Assembly: GCF_905475465.1 (NCBI RefSeq)
Contig: NC_062248.1
Span: forward strand, 12,276,001-12,340,000
DNA: 64,000 nucleotides
Reading direction: 5' to 3'
From: Pieris napi
Taxonomy: Eukaryota > Arthropoda > Insecta > Lepidoptera > Pieridae
Below the pieces are notes generated by a model. It was not told the origin of the DNA and made no database searches. It saw only the letters and a list, made by a program, of their open reading frames with translations. Shown one piece after another: positions 21,901 to 33,692 of this stretch. The translations under genes and the position numbers were made by a program. The first letter of the stretch is position 1, and the number at the start of each line of letters is the position of its first letter.

Positions 21901-24450
21901 TCCGGATAAAATCTTTTATAATTCGGTTTCTAATAAGGCAGATACGCATCTCGCTCATCGCCGCAGTCCGATCGTCCATAGCCTACGCCTCCTCCTTCAT
22001 CCGTAGGCCGTGGCCGTGTTGTTGACCTAGTGTACCTCCATTGCTATTGTGCTTTTCAGCAGCTAATAGCAATATTTCTAAAGGAAAATTTTAAAATTAA
22101 ATTAAACTGTCAAACTTGCTTCGACAGATGTTTCCATACGTTAACATAAGTTTAATGAATAATAAATAAATACTTAGAGAAATAATATATACTAGGAATA
22201 ATATAAATAATGGTACTTTTTTTTACAGCTTACACCAGACAAACTCTGAATTGAGAGACGTTGGCATGTTGGTAAAGCAAAAACCCCAATGAAATCAATG
22301 GCAATGTCCAACATTATTATGTTTACACCCCGGTTGGACATTGCCTGAAGAAATCCTGATGGCGTCAATACCTATGTTTATTTAAACAAACAAAAAAGCA
22401 GACGAGAATAATACAATTCATAAACATAATAATTATAATAAATACTAGTGTTAGAGCATTATTTTTATTGTAAAATAAAGAACCTGACTGAGTTTTTGTA
22501 GCTTATGCCAATAGTATACTGATTCGTAAAGGTTTAGGTCATAGGTGTGTAATTAATTATGCTGTGTTTTAATATACGGAATAATCATTAAAGAAGTCGC
22601 AAGAGACTTTGGTAAAATGCATGAAATTAACGCGGGCGGGAGCTGGTTTGAAATAAAAAAGAAGTGCGTGCGTACAAAGTACACATGTTAGAAAAGAAGC
22701 TTCTTGGGCAAACTAATTTTTAACTCTTGTTCATATTTATACAAATCTAAAAATTTAGATTTCCGAGACTTAGAGGGAGGGAAAAGGAAGATATTTTAGT
22801 AATTTATTGTCATTTAAATATTAAGTGTCGAAAATAAATTAATATTATATTTTTTTATTTATTTCTCAATCAGTATCAATCGCTCTCTTCTTCGACAAAA
22901 ACGCTGCATATCTTCGTGACATTCCGTAAAAATTATAGCCCCATGCGCCTAAAAAAGTTTCACTTCAAAATATCATATATTGGGGAATTATTCTTATTAT
23001 GTTTTTTTATACATGCCTAATTAATTAATTGAATATTTATAAATAGGTTGTGCAATTATTTGTAGGTAGACTGAAATCTTCAACGAATCAAAGTCGTTGA
23101 TCTATTGTAAATAAACTCGACATCTTCGAAGCCGGTATAAGGGCATTGCCGTCTTGTTTCTCATCTCTGTCGATATTTTTATAATTTATTTATAATCACA
23201 CTTTCTAAACTCAAAATATTCGCGGTCATGGTACGAATTTTCATACAAATTGAATGAACGAAGTCTGATTACCGCTAAGGTAAGCGATACATCTCAGTTG
23301 TACGTTGTCAATAAGCTCGCAATGACAGCTCATGGTAGGCCTCCAGGAACATAGATAATTTTTTGTCTTTGTCTCCGTGGCTGGTTTTTCTTGGTTCGTG
23401 CCAAAAAAGACCCACGTCTTAGGATTTCATTTCATATACGCGAATTAAATTATGTTAAATGTAAGCATACGCAGGCTAAGTTTCGAGACGTATGCAGACG
23501 AATCTACAGTTCGACTTGTATATTTATGTTTTTGTGATTATTTATTTTATAAAACATCTTAACAGACGGCCACTGCTGGACATAGGCCTGCCATAATTTT
23601 ACCCATCACGGGAAAATGTTTGCCAACGCAGCAACACTAAAACACTATTGCCGTTTAAATAACAATACTCGATTTTACTCGAAACAATATACATAAAAAA
23701 TATTTTAAGAAACTATACTTTTAATGAAACTTTTGAAATTTTTATCATAAAATTTTAACATTCATAACACAAAATATTTGTGAAATGTGTTTTATATTTA
23801 TCGCCAAATATGTAAAAAAAGGAAAATACTAAGAAAATTCCTGCCAACCTACGTAAAATAAAACAACAAACATGTTTTAAACTGATCCTTTATTTTCATC
23901 GTAGATAGAGTATAGAACTAGATGAGCTTCTAAAATAACAATAATAACTAAAGAGAGAAGGCATTAACGTGAAATACTTAAGTGCGAGCGAAACAGAGTA
24001 TCACTTTGTGTATCGGGTTTTATTTGTTTACCACCGAGCCCTTGGTGGTAAACAAGTTTTCACCGCTGGTGAAACCTAAGTCAAACCCATATTTTAAGAC
24101 TTTATCCTTATAAGAGGTGTATTTAAAGTGTCAGTCGTGGTGGATTGTTGCATAATTGCCTGTAAAAGCTATAGTGAACGTAAAAAACCAAACATAACCT
24201 TTCATCGGAAAGTAGCTTATTTTGTCACGACTCAGTAACTTTGTTCAAGAATTATTAATTCGAATGTGTATTTTGGTCAATAATAAGCAATCTTCAATGA
24301 ATTAAAACTGTAATATGACATATTATGTCGATCATTCGCTATCTCACACGCTGTACGCTGATGTCTAGTCTATACCATAGTCCGTCTACGTCTACTTCAT
24401 TTTCTACTTTCTATTCTATGTCGTCCATGATTCCGTAAACTTCTAATTTT
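21901..24450. other. No gene recognised; hairpins and repeat scraps
   Basis: A perfect 12-bp stem (22301-22312 with 22333-22344, GCAATGTCCAAC) encloses a 20-base loop. At 22,889-22,920 is the second copy of the TTCTTCGACAAAA unit seen at 13.01 kb. At 23,567-23,589 CGGCCACTGCTGGACATAGG is a word I know to be frequent in lepidopteran repeats. At 24,026-24,053 GTTTACCACC pairs with GGTGGTAAAC, directly followed by a second small hairpin (24,057-24,074, TTCACC-GCT-GGTGAA). Confidence 0.5.
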
Positions 24451-24598
24451 ATTTAAATAAAACTCTATTTTGACCGGATTGAAGTTATGTATTATAAATT
24501 TACAACTATTTAACATAATTTTAAATTTATCCGACGTTTCGCGTGCTTTACAGCGTGCGTGGTCACGCAATCCGGTCAAAATAGTGTTTTATTTAAAT
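24451..24598. mobile_element. Short MITE with 30-bp terminal inverted repeats
   Basis: The left end at 24451-24480 and the right end at 24569-24598 are reverse complements over 30 bp with one mismatch (core CTATTTTGACCGGATT). The middle contains TTATCCGACGTTTCGCGTGC and GTGCGTGGTCACG, a sequence I know as common in lepidopteran MITEs. A 13-bp direct repeat TTCTAATTTTATT lies at 24441 and 24628, but it overlaps the left end, so the target duplication is unclear. Confidence 0.72.
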
Positions 24599-24905
24599 GA
24601 ATAAAAGTTATGTCAATCAAAGACAATTCTAATTTTATTCTGTAGTCTTCAAAGCCAAGTAGAGATTTCTACTAGTCTGCGCGCGACTGGCGGCGTAGCT
24701 AATGTTGCTAGTTATGGAAAATTGCTTTCCGATCATAAACATAAATGGGAGATAAGGAAATAATGTAACTAGGTAAATCAAGTGAACTACGACCAAATAA
24801 TAACAAGCAATGACTGCTTTTTATAATATCAGGTCGATTACACCATAGCTCAAGAACGCCTGGACCGTAAGTGTTTGTACTTTAAAAATAAATGAAAACA
24901 ACAAA

Positions 24906-25530
24906 TTATTTTTTGATTTTTTTTATTAGGTATATAACGGAACTTTTAAATTTTGGATAAGTGTGGTCTTCAAGTGGGTCAATGCCTTCCATTGTATTGT
25001 TTGAATCTTCGCTCATTTCGTCGTCCGCAGAGTCTGAGCTTCCATCGTCACTTGTAGGATCAATTATAAATTTGTCTAATTCTATATCCAAGAGCCTGTC
25101 GGATACGAAATAATGGTCTTCGATTTTTTCCACGTGTTGACATACATTAATCCATTCCTCCGTAGTTATGGTACTAAACGCTGCTTCAGTTATTGAAGAT
25201 ATTACACTTGTAGTTTGACTAACATTTTTCTCTGCAATACGTCTTTTGGATAAAGCTTCAACTTTATTACCTTCTTGAATTATTTGAGTGACAGTGCGTT
25301 CAGAAATACCTGAAACGAACACATGTATGAATATCCAACAATATACTAATATAACAAAAATACCCACACGGAGGCAAAATACCACGCATTGGTCACCCCA
25401 AAAATTACCTGTCAAGAAAGCAACCCGAGTCCCGAGCCCGTACTTTAGAAAATGGAACAATTGGCCCCTTATTGTCCCGTTCTGCTTCAGAAGAACGTTT
25501 CACCTTAAGAAAAATCTCTCGAAAAGTCTC
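24906..25530 (-). pseudogene. DDE-transposase-like gene lacking its catalytic middle
   Basis: On the minus strand, near 25,530-25,430, a frame reads FREIFLKVKRSSEAERDNKG then PIVPFSKVRAR, an N-terminal helix-turn-helix type region. A one-base shift leads to RVAFLTG, a splice-like donor (ACAG|GTAATT), an 80-110 base gap and an acceptor (GTTTCAG|GT), then ISERTVTQIIQEG. Soon afterwards come TTEEWINVCQHVEKIEDHYF, LDKFIIDPTSDD and an acidic Ser/Asp tail. Together these resemble the two ends of a DDE-superfamily endonuclease common in insects. The roughly 200 residues with the catalytic acids are absent. This could be a decayed transposon or a derived DNA-binding protein. Confidence 0.5.
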
Positions 25531-25711
25531 TCATTAAAAGTGCTGTTTAATGACTTTTGGCATGATGATTACAAAATTTGATCAATAAAATATACGAATA
25601 AAAACACAAGACACTCAAAACGCTCACTTCACCTGTCACAACAATGAACAACATGACGGCCTGGGATTAGTTCAAATTTTGGCCGCGCGCAGACTTAACT
25701 GGCGCGCACTC

Positions 25712-26252
25712 TATGGGTATGTTCCGATATACACTGCGAGTACTGTATAGTGCTCCCACTGTTCAAAAATTTGTTCCGCTATGGACTGCAGTATACAGCC
25801 GCAGCGTCCTAGGAAATATATGACGTCACAAATCCCCGCTATACTTCTACTGCGAGCACTGGCGTTTTCGAGGTAAGGTACTCGCAGTGCTTTGATCACG
25901 TGATCAATCAAAACCACTTGAATGTCTAACGGCTGATATAACTTACAGTTTAATAACAAACATTTAAAATTCTAACTTACTTTCTTTGTAGTATTAATTC
26001 AATTGACAGTTAATATTAATATAGATTTTTTTAATGCGATAATACTCCAATAATTGTTTTTCTTGTTGAATTGAAAAACTTTGATGCACTCATTTGAAAA
26101 CTGTGTCGAAAAACGAAGCTGACTAGTATACTGGACTGCGTTCCGTTTTAAATTGTAACCAGTATAGCTGGCTATAGAGAAACGGTTTCACAGTATACTA
26201 AATTGACGGTACTCTGTACAGTGGTCGCAGTGTATATCGGAACATACCCTAT
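25712..26252. mobile_element. TIR element of 535 bp with TAT duplication
   Basis: The ends GGGTATGTTCCGATATACAC at 25715 and its reverse complement ending at 26249 match over about 27 bp, with partial match for another 10. The flanks show TAT on both sides (25712-25714 and 26250-26252). No transposase frame is present. A 3-bp duplication and a G-rich tip resemble PIF/Harbinger MITEs, but TAT is not the usual TTA or TWA, so the superfamily is open. Confidence 0.75.
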
Positions 26253-26685
26253 ATAATAACATAGTCTATAATTAAATGCAAAGTACATTTCCCGCCTTTT
26301 TTCACATGAGTACCATCTTAAAAAATCTTCTAAGCGCCAGTGTTTTAATACGTAAAATTCATATATGTCTATACTTTATAGTACTGTGAAAGATTTACAG
26401 GGTTTAAACAATATTTACAGAAAGAAATATATGTATGTTGATTAAAATCATCGATTTAAGAATCGAATTACTAATATATTTTTTTAAATATTGAACAAAA
26501 CGTCATAAAGACATGATATTATATCATTTTTATGATAAAATAAAGACTAAATCTGTATAGAAATTTAAACAACATCTGATCTGTAAGGCTTTCTCTTATG
26601 TCCTTTGCTTTCGGATTATGCAAAAATATAAAAACAGATTGATATTTATAATCTACACAATAACATAGACAAAATCTTGACGGCC

Positions 26686-26740
26686 GACGCCATTTTTCTC
26701 CCTTTTGTAAGTTGCTATTGCTGTTGCTAACGCCATTTTT
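26686..26740 (+). promoter_or_regulatory. Two CGCCATTTT (YY1/Pho-like) sites upstream of HCF
   Basis: GACGCCATTTTT at 26686-26697 and AACGCCATTTTT at 26729-26740 lie 220-275 bp before the HCF start codon. The core GCCAT is the YY1/Pleiohomeotic-type site common near start sites of housekeeping genes. No TATA box was seen. The leader also has an out-of-frame ATG at 26948 whose 11-codon frame overlaps the HCF start. Confidence 0.45.
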
Positions 26741-26960
26741 GTTATACAGTCAAAGCTCCATAGGGTGATTATTTTTTACTCATAGGCGAGAACCGGGAGT
26801 GCGAAAGAGATAATTGACATAGATTGTCTTATGTAGCTTCAACCTAACCGAATATTTTCTACAAAGCTTATTTACGACGTTTCTCCTTGTCTATGCTCTA
26901 GATACGCATCCTGAGCGATACATACGGTGAAAAGAGTTTACTGACAAATGTTTAGTAAAA

Positions 26961-29429
26961 ATGAAGGAAAACGCTGTACTTAAGTGGCAAAAAGTGTACA
27001 ATCCTACTGGACCCCAACCCCGACCTAGACATGGTCATCGGGCGGTCGCCATTAAGGATTTGATGATAGTTTTCGGCGGCGGAAACGAAGGGATAGTTCA
27101 TGAGCTTCACGTATTCAATACTACAACAAACCAATGGTTCGTGCCTGTAACCAAAGGTGAGGTTCCTCCGGGATGCGCTGCCTATGGTTTCGTCGTGGAC
27201 GGAACACGTCTTCTGGTTTTTGGCGGCATGGTGGAGTATGGCAAGTATTCTAACGACCTTTATGAACTACAGGCCTCCAGATGGGAATGGAAGCATTTGA
27301 AGCCACTTCCACCAAAGCAGGGACTGCCTCCTTGCCCGCGTTTGGGCCATAGCTTTACTCTTCTTAACGGTAAAGTGTATTTGTTTGGTGGACTAGCTAA
27401 TAAGAGTGATGATCCAAAGAACAATATTCCGAGCTACCTTAATGATTTATATACATTGGAGCTGTATCCAAATTCGTCAATGACTGTATGGGACATACCA
27501 TTAACATATGGTCAATCGCCGCCCCCACGCGAATCTCACAGTGGTGTGGCTTATACAGATAAAAATACTGGGAAATCATCACTGATAATCTATGGGGGAA
27601 TGAGTGGCTCCCGACTGGGAGATCTCTGGATCCTTGATATAGATAGTATGTCATGGACTCGACCTGAATTAGGAGGTATATCACCACTGCCACGTTCCTT
27701 ACACACAGCTACTGTAATTGGACACCACATGTATGTGTATGGTGGTTGGGTACCACTTGTTCCTGATGAATCTAAATTAGCAACTCATGAAAAGGAATGG
27801 AAGTGTACTAACACCCTTGCATCACTTAACTTGGAGACTATGACATGGGATGATATATCTCTGGACAACTTTGTAGAGAGTGTCCCTAGAGCTCGCGCTG
27901 GCCATAGTGCAGTAGCTATTCAAACTAGACTATATATTTGGTCAGGTCGTGATGGTTATAGGAAAACATGGAATAACCAGATTTGCTGCAAGGATTTGTG
28001 GTACTTAGAAGTAGGAGTTCCACCACAAGCAGGACGTGTTGCTCTTGTAAGAGCTGGCACTACTTCTTTAGAGTTGTGTTGGCCAGCTATGAATACAGTT
28101 ACAACTTACCTACTGCAAGTGCAAAAATGTGGTAAAGTGACCCCTGCTAGGTTCCCATCTGCATCTGAGCCTGTAACAGCACCACCGCCTGCATCTCCTG
28201 TGGCATCTCAACCAGACGCAGCAAAGGCCTTCGGATTGACATCCCCAATTGCAACATTACCTACACCTGAGATACCTACCCGATCAACTATTGCTGCTGC
28301 AACTCCTGCACCTACTACACCTCAAAAAATAGTATCAGGATCCATTAAAGTACCAGGACAATCTGCAGGTGTAAAGATAGCTCCAAGCCCTCCAACAATA
28401 AAACAGTCATATCCTGGTAAAACAATTGCCAAGTCACCTGCTCCTGGATCATCGCAACAAATAAAAGTGGCAGCAATTACACCACAAGGTGTAACAAGAA
28501 TTGTGAGTGGAGTAGGCACACCTGGCACAGTACGTGTTTCAACCCCTCAGTCAAATACACAGATTGTTCTAAGTTCTCCAGTTGGATCTAGCACACCACG
28601 TTTTGTACAAGTTAAGACTGGTACATCTGCAGGAGTCCCTGTAAAACTTGGTGCGGGTAATACTGTAAAATTGTCCAGTAACACACTTAAGATTGGGACT
28701 GCAAATCTCCAGGGTAAGATAGCAAATAGTGTTCAAAAAGTTGCTTCCAATGTTCCATTAAAGTTAAGTGCTGGCAATGTTAAACTTGGAACAAGCAATG
28801 TATTGGTTAAATCTGCAGGAGGAGTCCCTATACAAAGTGGCATGCAAACAAAAATAACTGGAGGTGTCCCTGTTAAACTAGGTTCTGGCAATTTACCTGT
28901 TATTGGCAGCGCTGGAGGAACTATACAGATAGCTAGTGGTGCTCTGACGGGACAAGGGGGCAAGGCTCCAGTGTATAAAATAGTGACCGCAAAATCTGGT
29001 GAACAAAGCACGTTAGTAACATCTGTTGCAGGCAGTGTGAGTGCTACCGGCGCGACGGTTCTACGACAAGCTGGTGGTAATGCAGGTATACCCGTTATTA
29101 TAAAGAAGACACCAGGTGCCAATGCTCAAACAAGTTCTGCTCCACAATATGTTACGTTAGTCAAGACCTCAACTGGCATGACCGTTGCAACTGTGCCTAA
29201 AATGGCAATGATGCAAAATAGACCGGTAGTATCAAGTGGGACACAGGGTCAGGGAATTTCTCCGGGAGCAACAATTGTTAAATTAGTATCGGCAAATACT
29301 GTAGGAGGTAATAAGATAATCACTTTACCATCTAATGTTCTCCAACTGGGTAAATCAGGAGTTGGTAACAAGCAAACAATAGTAATCACAAAGTCTGCCA
29401 ACCAATCACAGCATGGGCAACAGCAGTGA
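26961..29429 (+). CDS. Hcf: Host cell factor (HCF-1-like) kelch protein, intronless, C-terminus shorter than usual
   Basis: An 822-residue protein in one exon. Residues 8-350 are the HCF kelch beta-propeller with hallmark words PRPRHGHRAVAI, VFGGGNEGIVHELHV, VFGGMVEYGKYSNDLYELQA, LFGGLANKSDDPKNNIP, IYGGMSGSRLGDLW, YGGWVPLVPDE, HEKEWKCTNTLA and YIWSGRDGYRKTWNNQ. These are near-identical in animal HCF proteins. Residues 352-390 (VRAGTTSLELCWPAM, TYLLQVQKC) form the first Fn3 half (SAS1N). The rest is a Pro/Thr/Val/Lys-rich linker with repeated GVPVKLG-GN words (about 555-655). Known role: nuclear scaffold that ties kelch-binding transcription factors to chromatin modifiers. HCF proteins normally end in a second Fn3 half (SAS1C) and exceed 1000 residues; here TGA follows GQQQ and no such domain is found downstream. 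Intact codons and a promoter argue for a real gene. Confidence 0.9.
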   Translation: MKENAVLKWQKVYNPTGPQPRPRHGHRAVAIKDLMIVFGGGNEGIVHELHVFNTTTNQWFVPVTKGEVPPGCAAYGFVVDGTRLLVFGGMVEYGKYSNDLYELQASRWEWKHLKPLPPKQGLPPCPRLGHSFTLLNGKVYLFGGLANKSDDPKNNIPSYLNDLYTLELYPNSSMTVWDIPLTYGQSPPPRESHSGVAYTDKNTGKSSLIIYGGMSGSRLGDLWILDIDSMSWTRPELGGISPLPRSLHTATVIGHHMYVYGGWVPLVPDESKLATHEKEWKCTNTLASLNLETMTWDDISLDNFVESVPRARAGHSAVAIQTRLYIWSGRDGYRKTWNNQICCKDLWYLEVGVPPQAGRVALVRAGTTSLELCWPAMNTVTTYLLQVQKCGKVTPARFPSASEPVTAPPPASPVASQPDAAKAFGLTSPIATLPTPEIPTRSTIAAATPAPTTPQKIVSGSIKVPGQSAGVKIAPSPPTIKQSYPGKTIAKSPAPGSSQQIKVAAITPQGVTRIVSGVGTPGTVRVSTPQSNTQIVLSSPVGSSTPRFVQVKTGTSAGVPVKLGAGNTVKLSSNTLKIGTANLQGKIANSVQKVASNVPLKLSAGNVKLGTSNVLVKSAGGVPIQSGMQTKITGGVPVKLGSGNLPVIGSAGGTIQIASGALTGQGGKAPVYKIVTAKSGEQSTLVTSVAGSVSATGATVLRQAGGNAGIPVIIKKTPGANAQTSSAPQYVTLVKTSTGMTVATVPKMAMMQNRPVVSSGTQGQGISPGATIVKLVSANTVGGNKIITLPSNVLQLGKSGVGNKQTIVITKSANQSQHGQQQ

Positions 29430-30840
29430 ATAAGCTGACCACACAGTGAAGTGTTCTTGAGTGTCTTACTCCTTCATAAAAGGTGCAAGGTTTTCTGGTA
29501 CTCGTGACACTATAGAAAAACCTTAAACTATTTATTAGTTCATATTATGAAACCCTTTGCACTTAAACTGTTTATTTAGTTGTTATGCTTTAATATATAT
29601 TTCTGCTTTGCATTTTGATGAAATAGCAAATATGTTTACATAATTGTTCTGGTTACATGGTTTGTCACAATAGATTATCTGCAACCCATGTTACTGCTGT
29701 TAAACATATTGTATTTTATTTTGGCATGCAATTCAAGATATTTTATATGTAGCAACTTAAAGACTAGGGATTTCATATTATTTTGCATCTTAAATTTTCT
29801 GGTCTTCCTGCTAACAGCGGTTTATTATAAAATTCTAATATTTGTTTAATCTGGTGTATTTAGTCACAATACACGAAGTGCATTACTTAGATTTTAGTTT
29901 TTAATATGACAAGCCATTGTTAATGTTGTGGTGGTTATTTTATCATTTAAAATAGGTTCAGAGCTGTTGTGTCCTGTTGAATTGCTGATTTATGAAACTT
30001 GTATGAGGCTATTTGTATGTTGACACTCCACTGTTCTGAATAAGTGGATGTTTATGATTATAATGGAAAGCAAAGATATTATATTATTTTTCATAGTGAC
30101 TGATCAATGATTGTTAAAATGAAAAATTAATGACACAAATATAATATCACCGTTATCATTGTAAATTTTTAAAGATTTTTTGGTCAACAGCTTCACTATT
30201 TATAATAGTCAAAGCCTATGTATAGTTGAGTGTTGTGGGCACATATTGTTTGCTTTGTGAATTACATAAATAATTATAATTGTCTTATACACATAGGTAC
30301 TACAAGAGTCAGATGATTTTCTTTTACCTTACCAATGGATAAAACTAAAAAAAATATCAAATTCAAAGCGTCACGAAATTCCCTGTCAGCTTACAGATGT
30401 AAACATGGATTTAGTTTTGAATGCTGGTTGAGCCTAGCCTGAATAGCCTTTACTCCTATAAAATAAGCAAACATTTTATTTGTTTGATATAATATTTTAT
30501 CTATAATTTTTATTATGTAAGTTAAGTAATTGACATAATATAGTAATATATTATTAAAAAGATGATGCAGAATATATTTTCATGTCACCTAAATCTCAAT
30601 TATAAAATTAATGGTAAATTGATGCAATATGTCAAATTAGTTGGATTTTTATTTTTGTATTTGAATTAAACGAAAGCATATTCTGCACACACAGTTAAGT
30701 TAGTTATATTTTAGAATATTTAGAGTGATAAGTAAGAAAGAGAATGTAAATATCATTAAGTAGGTAATGTTATAGTTTGTTCATAATATTATGTTCATTT
30801 GCTTGAATAAACGATTTGGATTAAATGTGAATTTTATTTA
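29430..30840 (+). other. Probable 3' UTR of HCF
   Basis: AT-rich sequence without repeats follows the stop. AATAAA at 30806-30811 (in TTGAATAAACG) is a candidate poly(A) signal. No poly(A) run or target duplication that would mark a processed retrocopy is seen. Confidence 0.45.
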
Positions 30841-30929
30841 TGTATATACCAAATAAAATCGTATATGATTCAAACTTATAATGTATATTGAATAATAGAA
30901 TTTACGCTCGGCGTTACTTTAATTTGTTT

Positions 30930-31171
30930 GTCACTAGAGGGCGTTATACTCATTTTGAATTGTAGGGGGATCATATAAAAAACTTTCCCGTTATATTATA
31001 TCGGTCTCGAACTGAAAAAGTATTTAAATCTCACATGTATCTTTGTATGCAGTTCCCTGTACATATACAGGATAGATAAATATATCTCTGTATATACGCC
31101 CTCTTATTAAACAACTTTTAGGGCACTCGGATGTATTTTAGTTTGTATTTGTGTCACTAGATGGCTCTGTG
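30930..31171 (+). promoter_or_regulatory. Two CTCF-like motifs downstream of HCF
   Basis: GTCACTAGAGGGCGTTA (30930-30946) and GTCACTAGATGGCTCTGTG (31153-31171) resemble the CTCF core on the plus strand. Match by eye only; words of this kind also occur in some dispersed repeats. Confidence 0.3.
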
Positions 31172-31542
31172 GGCAATTTATTAGTTCTAATAAATGATTT
31201 TCATATTACTGCATACTTTAAGGAATATATTATGTATACGTAAAATTGTTTATTTAAAAAAGGTTTGCCAACGGGCTTTACAGAATAGCCGACATCTAGG
31301 AACAGACAAAACTAACAATAAAAACATAATTCTACATCGCTCGCTTAACTCTTAATATGAAATTCTTAATAACTACGATAGGTACATATTATGTGGTCTA
31401 AACAGCGAGAGATATAAGTTAGTGCAAAATTTATTTTAAAAAAGATAGCTCTGTGAAACTGAGTCAGAGAGGCGGAAGGGATAAATTTTACGGGAAAATT
31501 GTTAAGCTAACTTACACACCCTAGGAATATCAGCGTTAGAAC

Positions 31543-31620
31543 CAGTGGCGTAGCTAGGTGACCAAGGGCCCTGGGGCAAATTAAAAAATGGGGGCCCACT
31601 GCTATATAAACTGATTAGCT
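31543..31620 (+). mobile_element. hAT-like terminus (CAGTGGCGTAGCTAGG), one end only
   Basis: CAGTGGCGTAGCTAGG at 31543 is the typical tip of many hAT non-autonomous elements. GGGCCCTGGGGCAAA and TGGGGGCCCACTG follow, also usual for that family. The matching right tip was not found, so this is a fragment. Confidence 0.45.
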
Positions 31621-31959
31621 TTTATCAAATAAAAATATGAAATATACAAATACTTTAAAAATGCTAAGCTATTGAAGCCCTTTTTTTGCGCAGGCCAGGT
31701 AATAAAAATATTAAACAGTAACAACATAAATTACAATTAATACTTGGTGTATGTTTGGCGAATAAAATGAAATAGAGAAGATTTAAGGGTTTATTACGTA
31801 AAGGTCGGACCTACCAACTGACTAAATAACAATTATATTTAAAAAAAAATCCTAGCTTTAAGTCTTGGCAACTTTCTACATTAAGCCGTTTTTAATTTTC
31901 TGAACATTTTCAGTGTTACCTAGGTATAGGTACCTAACTGTGATTTTGTCATTTCACTA

Positions 31960-33450
31960 TCGTCTCTATTTCACTAGCTTATTTAAGTCTTCTTGAAGAT
32001 GTGAGGCATCTTTCTCTTTTTCCATTCTTATAGTGATTGCTAGTTTGAGATCATCAGCGTACATACAAAGCTTGCTATATACATATAAAAATATTCGTGT
32101 GTAAATAAATTAAACAACAGAAAGATATGAATTAAGCCACTTTAATTATTATTAAAGTAGGTATTCCTACTCCCGAAAACCTGTGTATAGCTGTGTAGCT
32201 TTTCAATAAGTGGCCTTTGAGAAACTTTGTGAAACGCTTTGCTAAAGTCAGTTTAGATTGCATCGCACTGTCTTCTGGATGCTAAGGTTTCGACAAAGAA
32301 GTCTATGAATTCCAAAAGATTTGTTTAGGACTTCCCAGCGACGAAACCATGTTGCAATGGCTACTACCATTGTTTAAAATGTTTTAGTGTTATCGGGCAT
32401 AACAGTGCCTCAAAAGCTTTTGCAAAGATGATAATTGAAATTTGTTAACTAGCAATGTTTCGCCAAGCTTCCATTTACTCCTTGATTTCTCTGACTGTAG
32501 TGACACATGAAAAAGAAAAAGTAGTGGCTCGGTGAGTTTTCGGCACGGTTTATTATAAATATAGGCATTAGGTCTTTTGTTGAAATTGAGAGATTTCAGG
32601 CATTTAACTAAGATTTCATGATCGATCATAAAGGAAAGCCAGCTAAATCTTTTAGGCCTTATACTTTTGAGACATACGACATATTATTGTAAACGAAGGC
32701 AACGTAATTAGCGAAACAGTAGCAGATGTTGGGAAAAAGGTTCCTCCGTTATTACCTTCTTTGCGTACACCATCAGAGATTATGACTGGTAAACTACTCT
32801 TTGGATTAATGTATGTCCAAAAATTTGTAGGGTTTTAAAAGCTGTCTCCATTAGACTTTTGAATAAATTGTAATCGGCAGTACCTGTTCTTTTTGGCATC
32901 CATTCCAAATCATCACATAGAGTTAACACAATCAATTTTTATATTTTTTATATCGCCATCTATCCTTTTTTTGTTTATAAGCCCAATTTGAAAACCAGAC
33001 TAGAAAGCTGCGTTTCACAGAACATTTAAAGGGTACGAAAAAAGGAATGGCATCAATTATAACATTCATCTAGGGAGTCCTTGACATCTAGCATGATAGA
33101 ATTTGGCGCCAGTTACATTTGCTTAGGAAGGTGTTAATTATACCATAATCGCCCTTGTGATAATATCCTCTTATAATTGGGAGAGGGAGAGGAGGGGATT
33201 GAATATAGGTAAAGGCCGGGGAGAATGAAAAGGATCTAAATGATAAAGTGGCATTATGGCTGTTTAATCCACGCAAGATTCAAAATCCCAAAATTGTTTA
33301 GTTGCTTATAATTATTTGTTTTAACAAAATTAATAACAAAGTCCCTTAACGATAAAGTTCTGTAATTGTCCAAGACGATATTTTTTAAATTCCAATCCAA
33401 ATAGTTTTCCACTAAAGTTAAATTCGCCAATTGTAGAAACACAACAACTC
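31960..33450 (-). pseudogene. Degenerate Jockey/CR1-like LINE
   Basis: Moving down the minus strand: an endonuclease remnant (LTLVENYLDWNLKNIV and following, 33,442-33,254); a linker YHKGDYGIINTFLSKCNWRQ (33,180-33,090) that matches the Y+-GDY--IN-YLSKC-W word of a family frequent in Lepidoptera; then DFSKAFHKVSQRPLIEKLHS near 32,250; and the RT active site KLCMYADDLKLAITIR near 32,060. Frameshifts and stops are many. It is old and inactive. Confidence 0.65.
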
Positions 33451-33661
33451 ATCCACAGAAACAGAACAGAACAGAAGTGCATTGGTGTATTAAATGATAG
33501 CATCTAGGTGGTGGGAGGTACAAAGTATTAATTTATGGCTTTTGTTACTTGATTGAAAATCGACAGTTCTATACGTAATGCAAAATCACACACACATATA
33601 CTTCGAAAACATGTTGTTTAGAAAACATCCAGAAAATAACATAAAATACTTATAAATTGAA

Positions 33662-33667
33662 TTTATT
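33662..33667 (-). terminator. Poly(A) signal of cytochrome b5
   Basis: AATAAA on the minus strand, 26 bases after the cytochrome b5 stop codon. Confidence 0.5.
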
Positions 33668-33692
33668 TCTTAATTACAGTACTTAAATTATT

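Noticed and set aside
27439..29122. Minus-strand ORFs inside the HCF gene (84, 68 and 129 codons)
   Set aside because: Shadows of the conserved HCF coding strand; no family words.
26961..29429. Processed HCF pseudogene
   Set aside because: No stop or frameshift in 822 codons, no poly(A) tail or flanking duplication, and promoter-like motifs upstream; a functional retrogene is not excluded.
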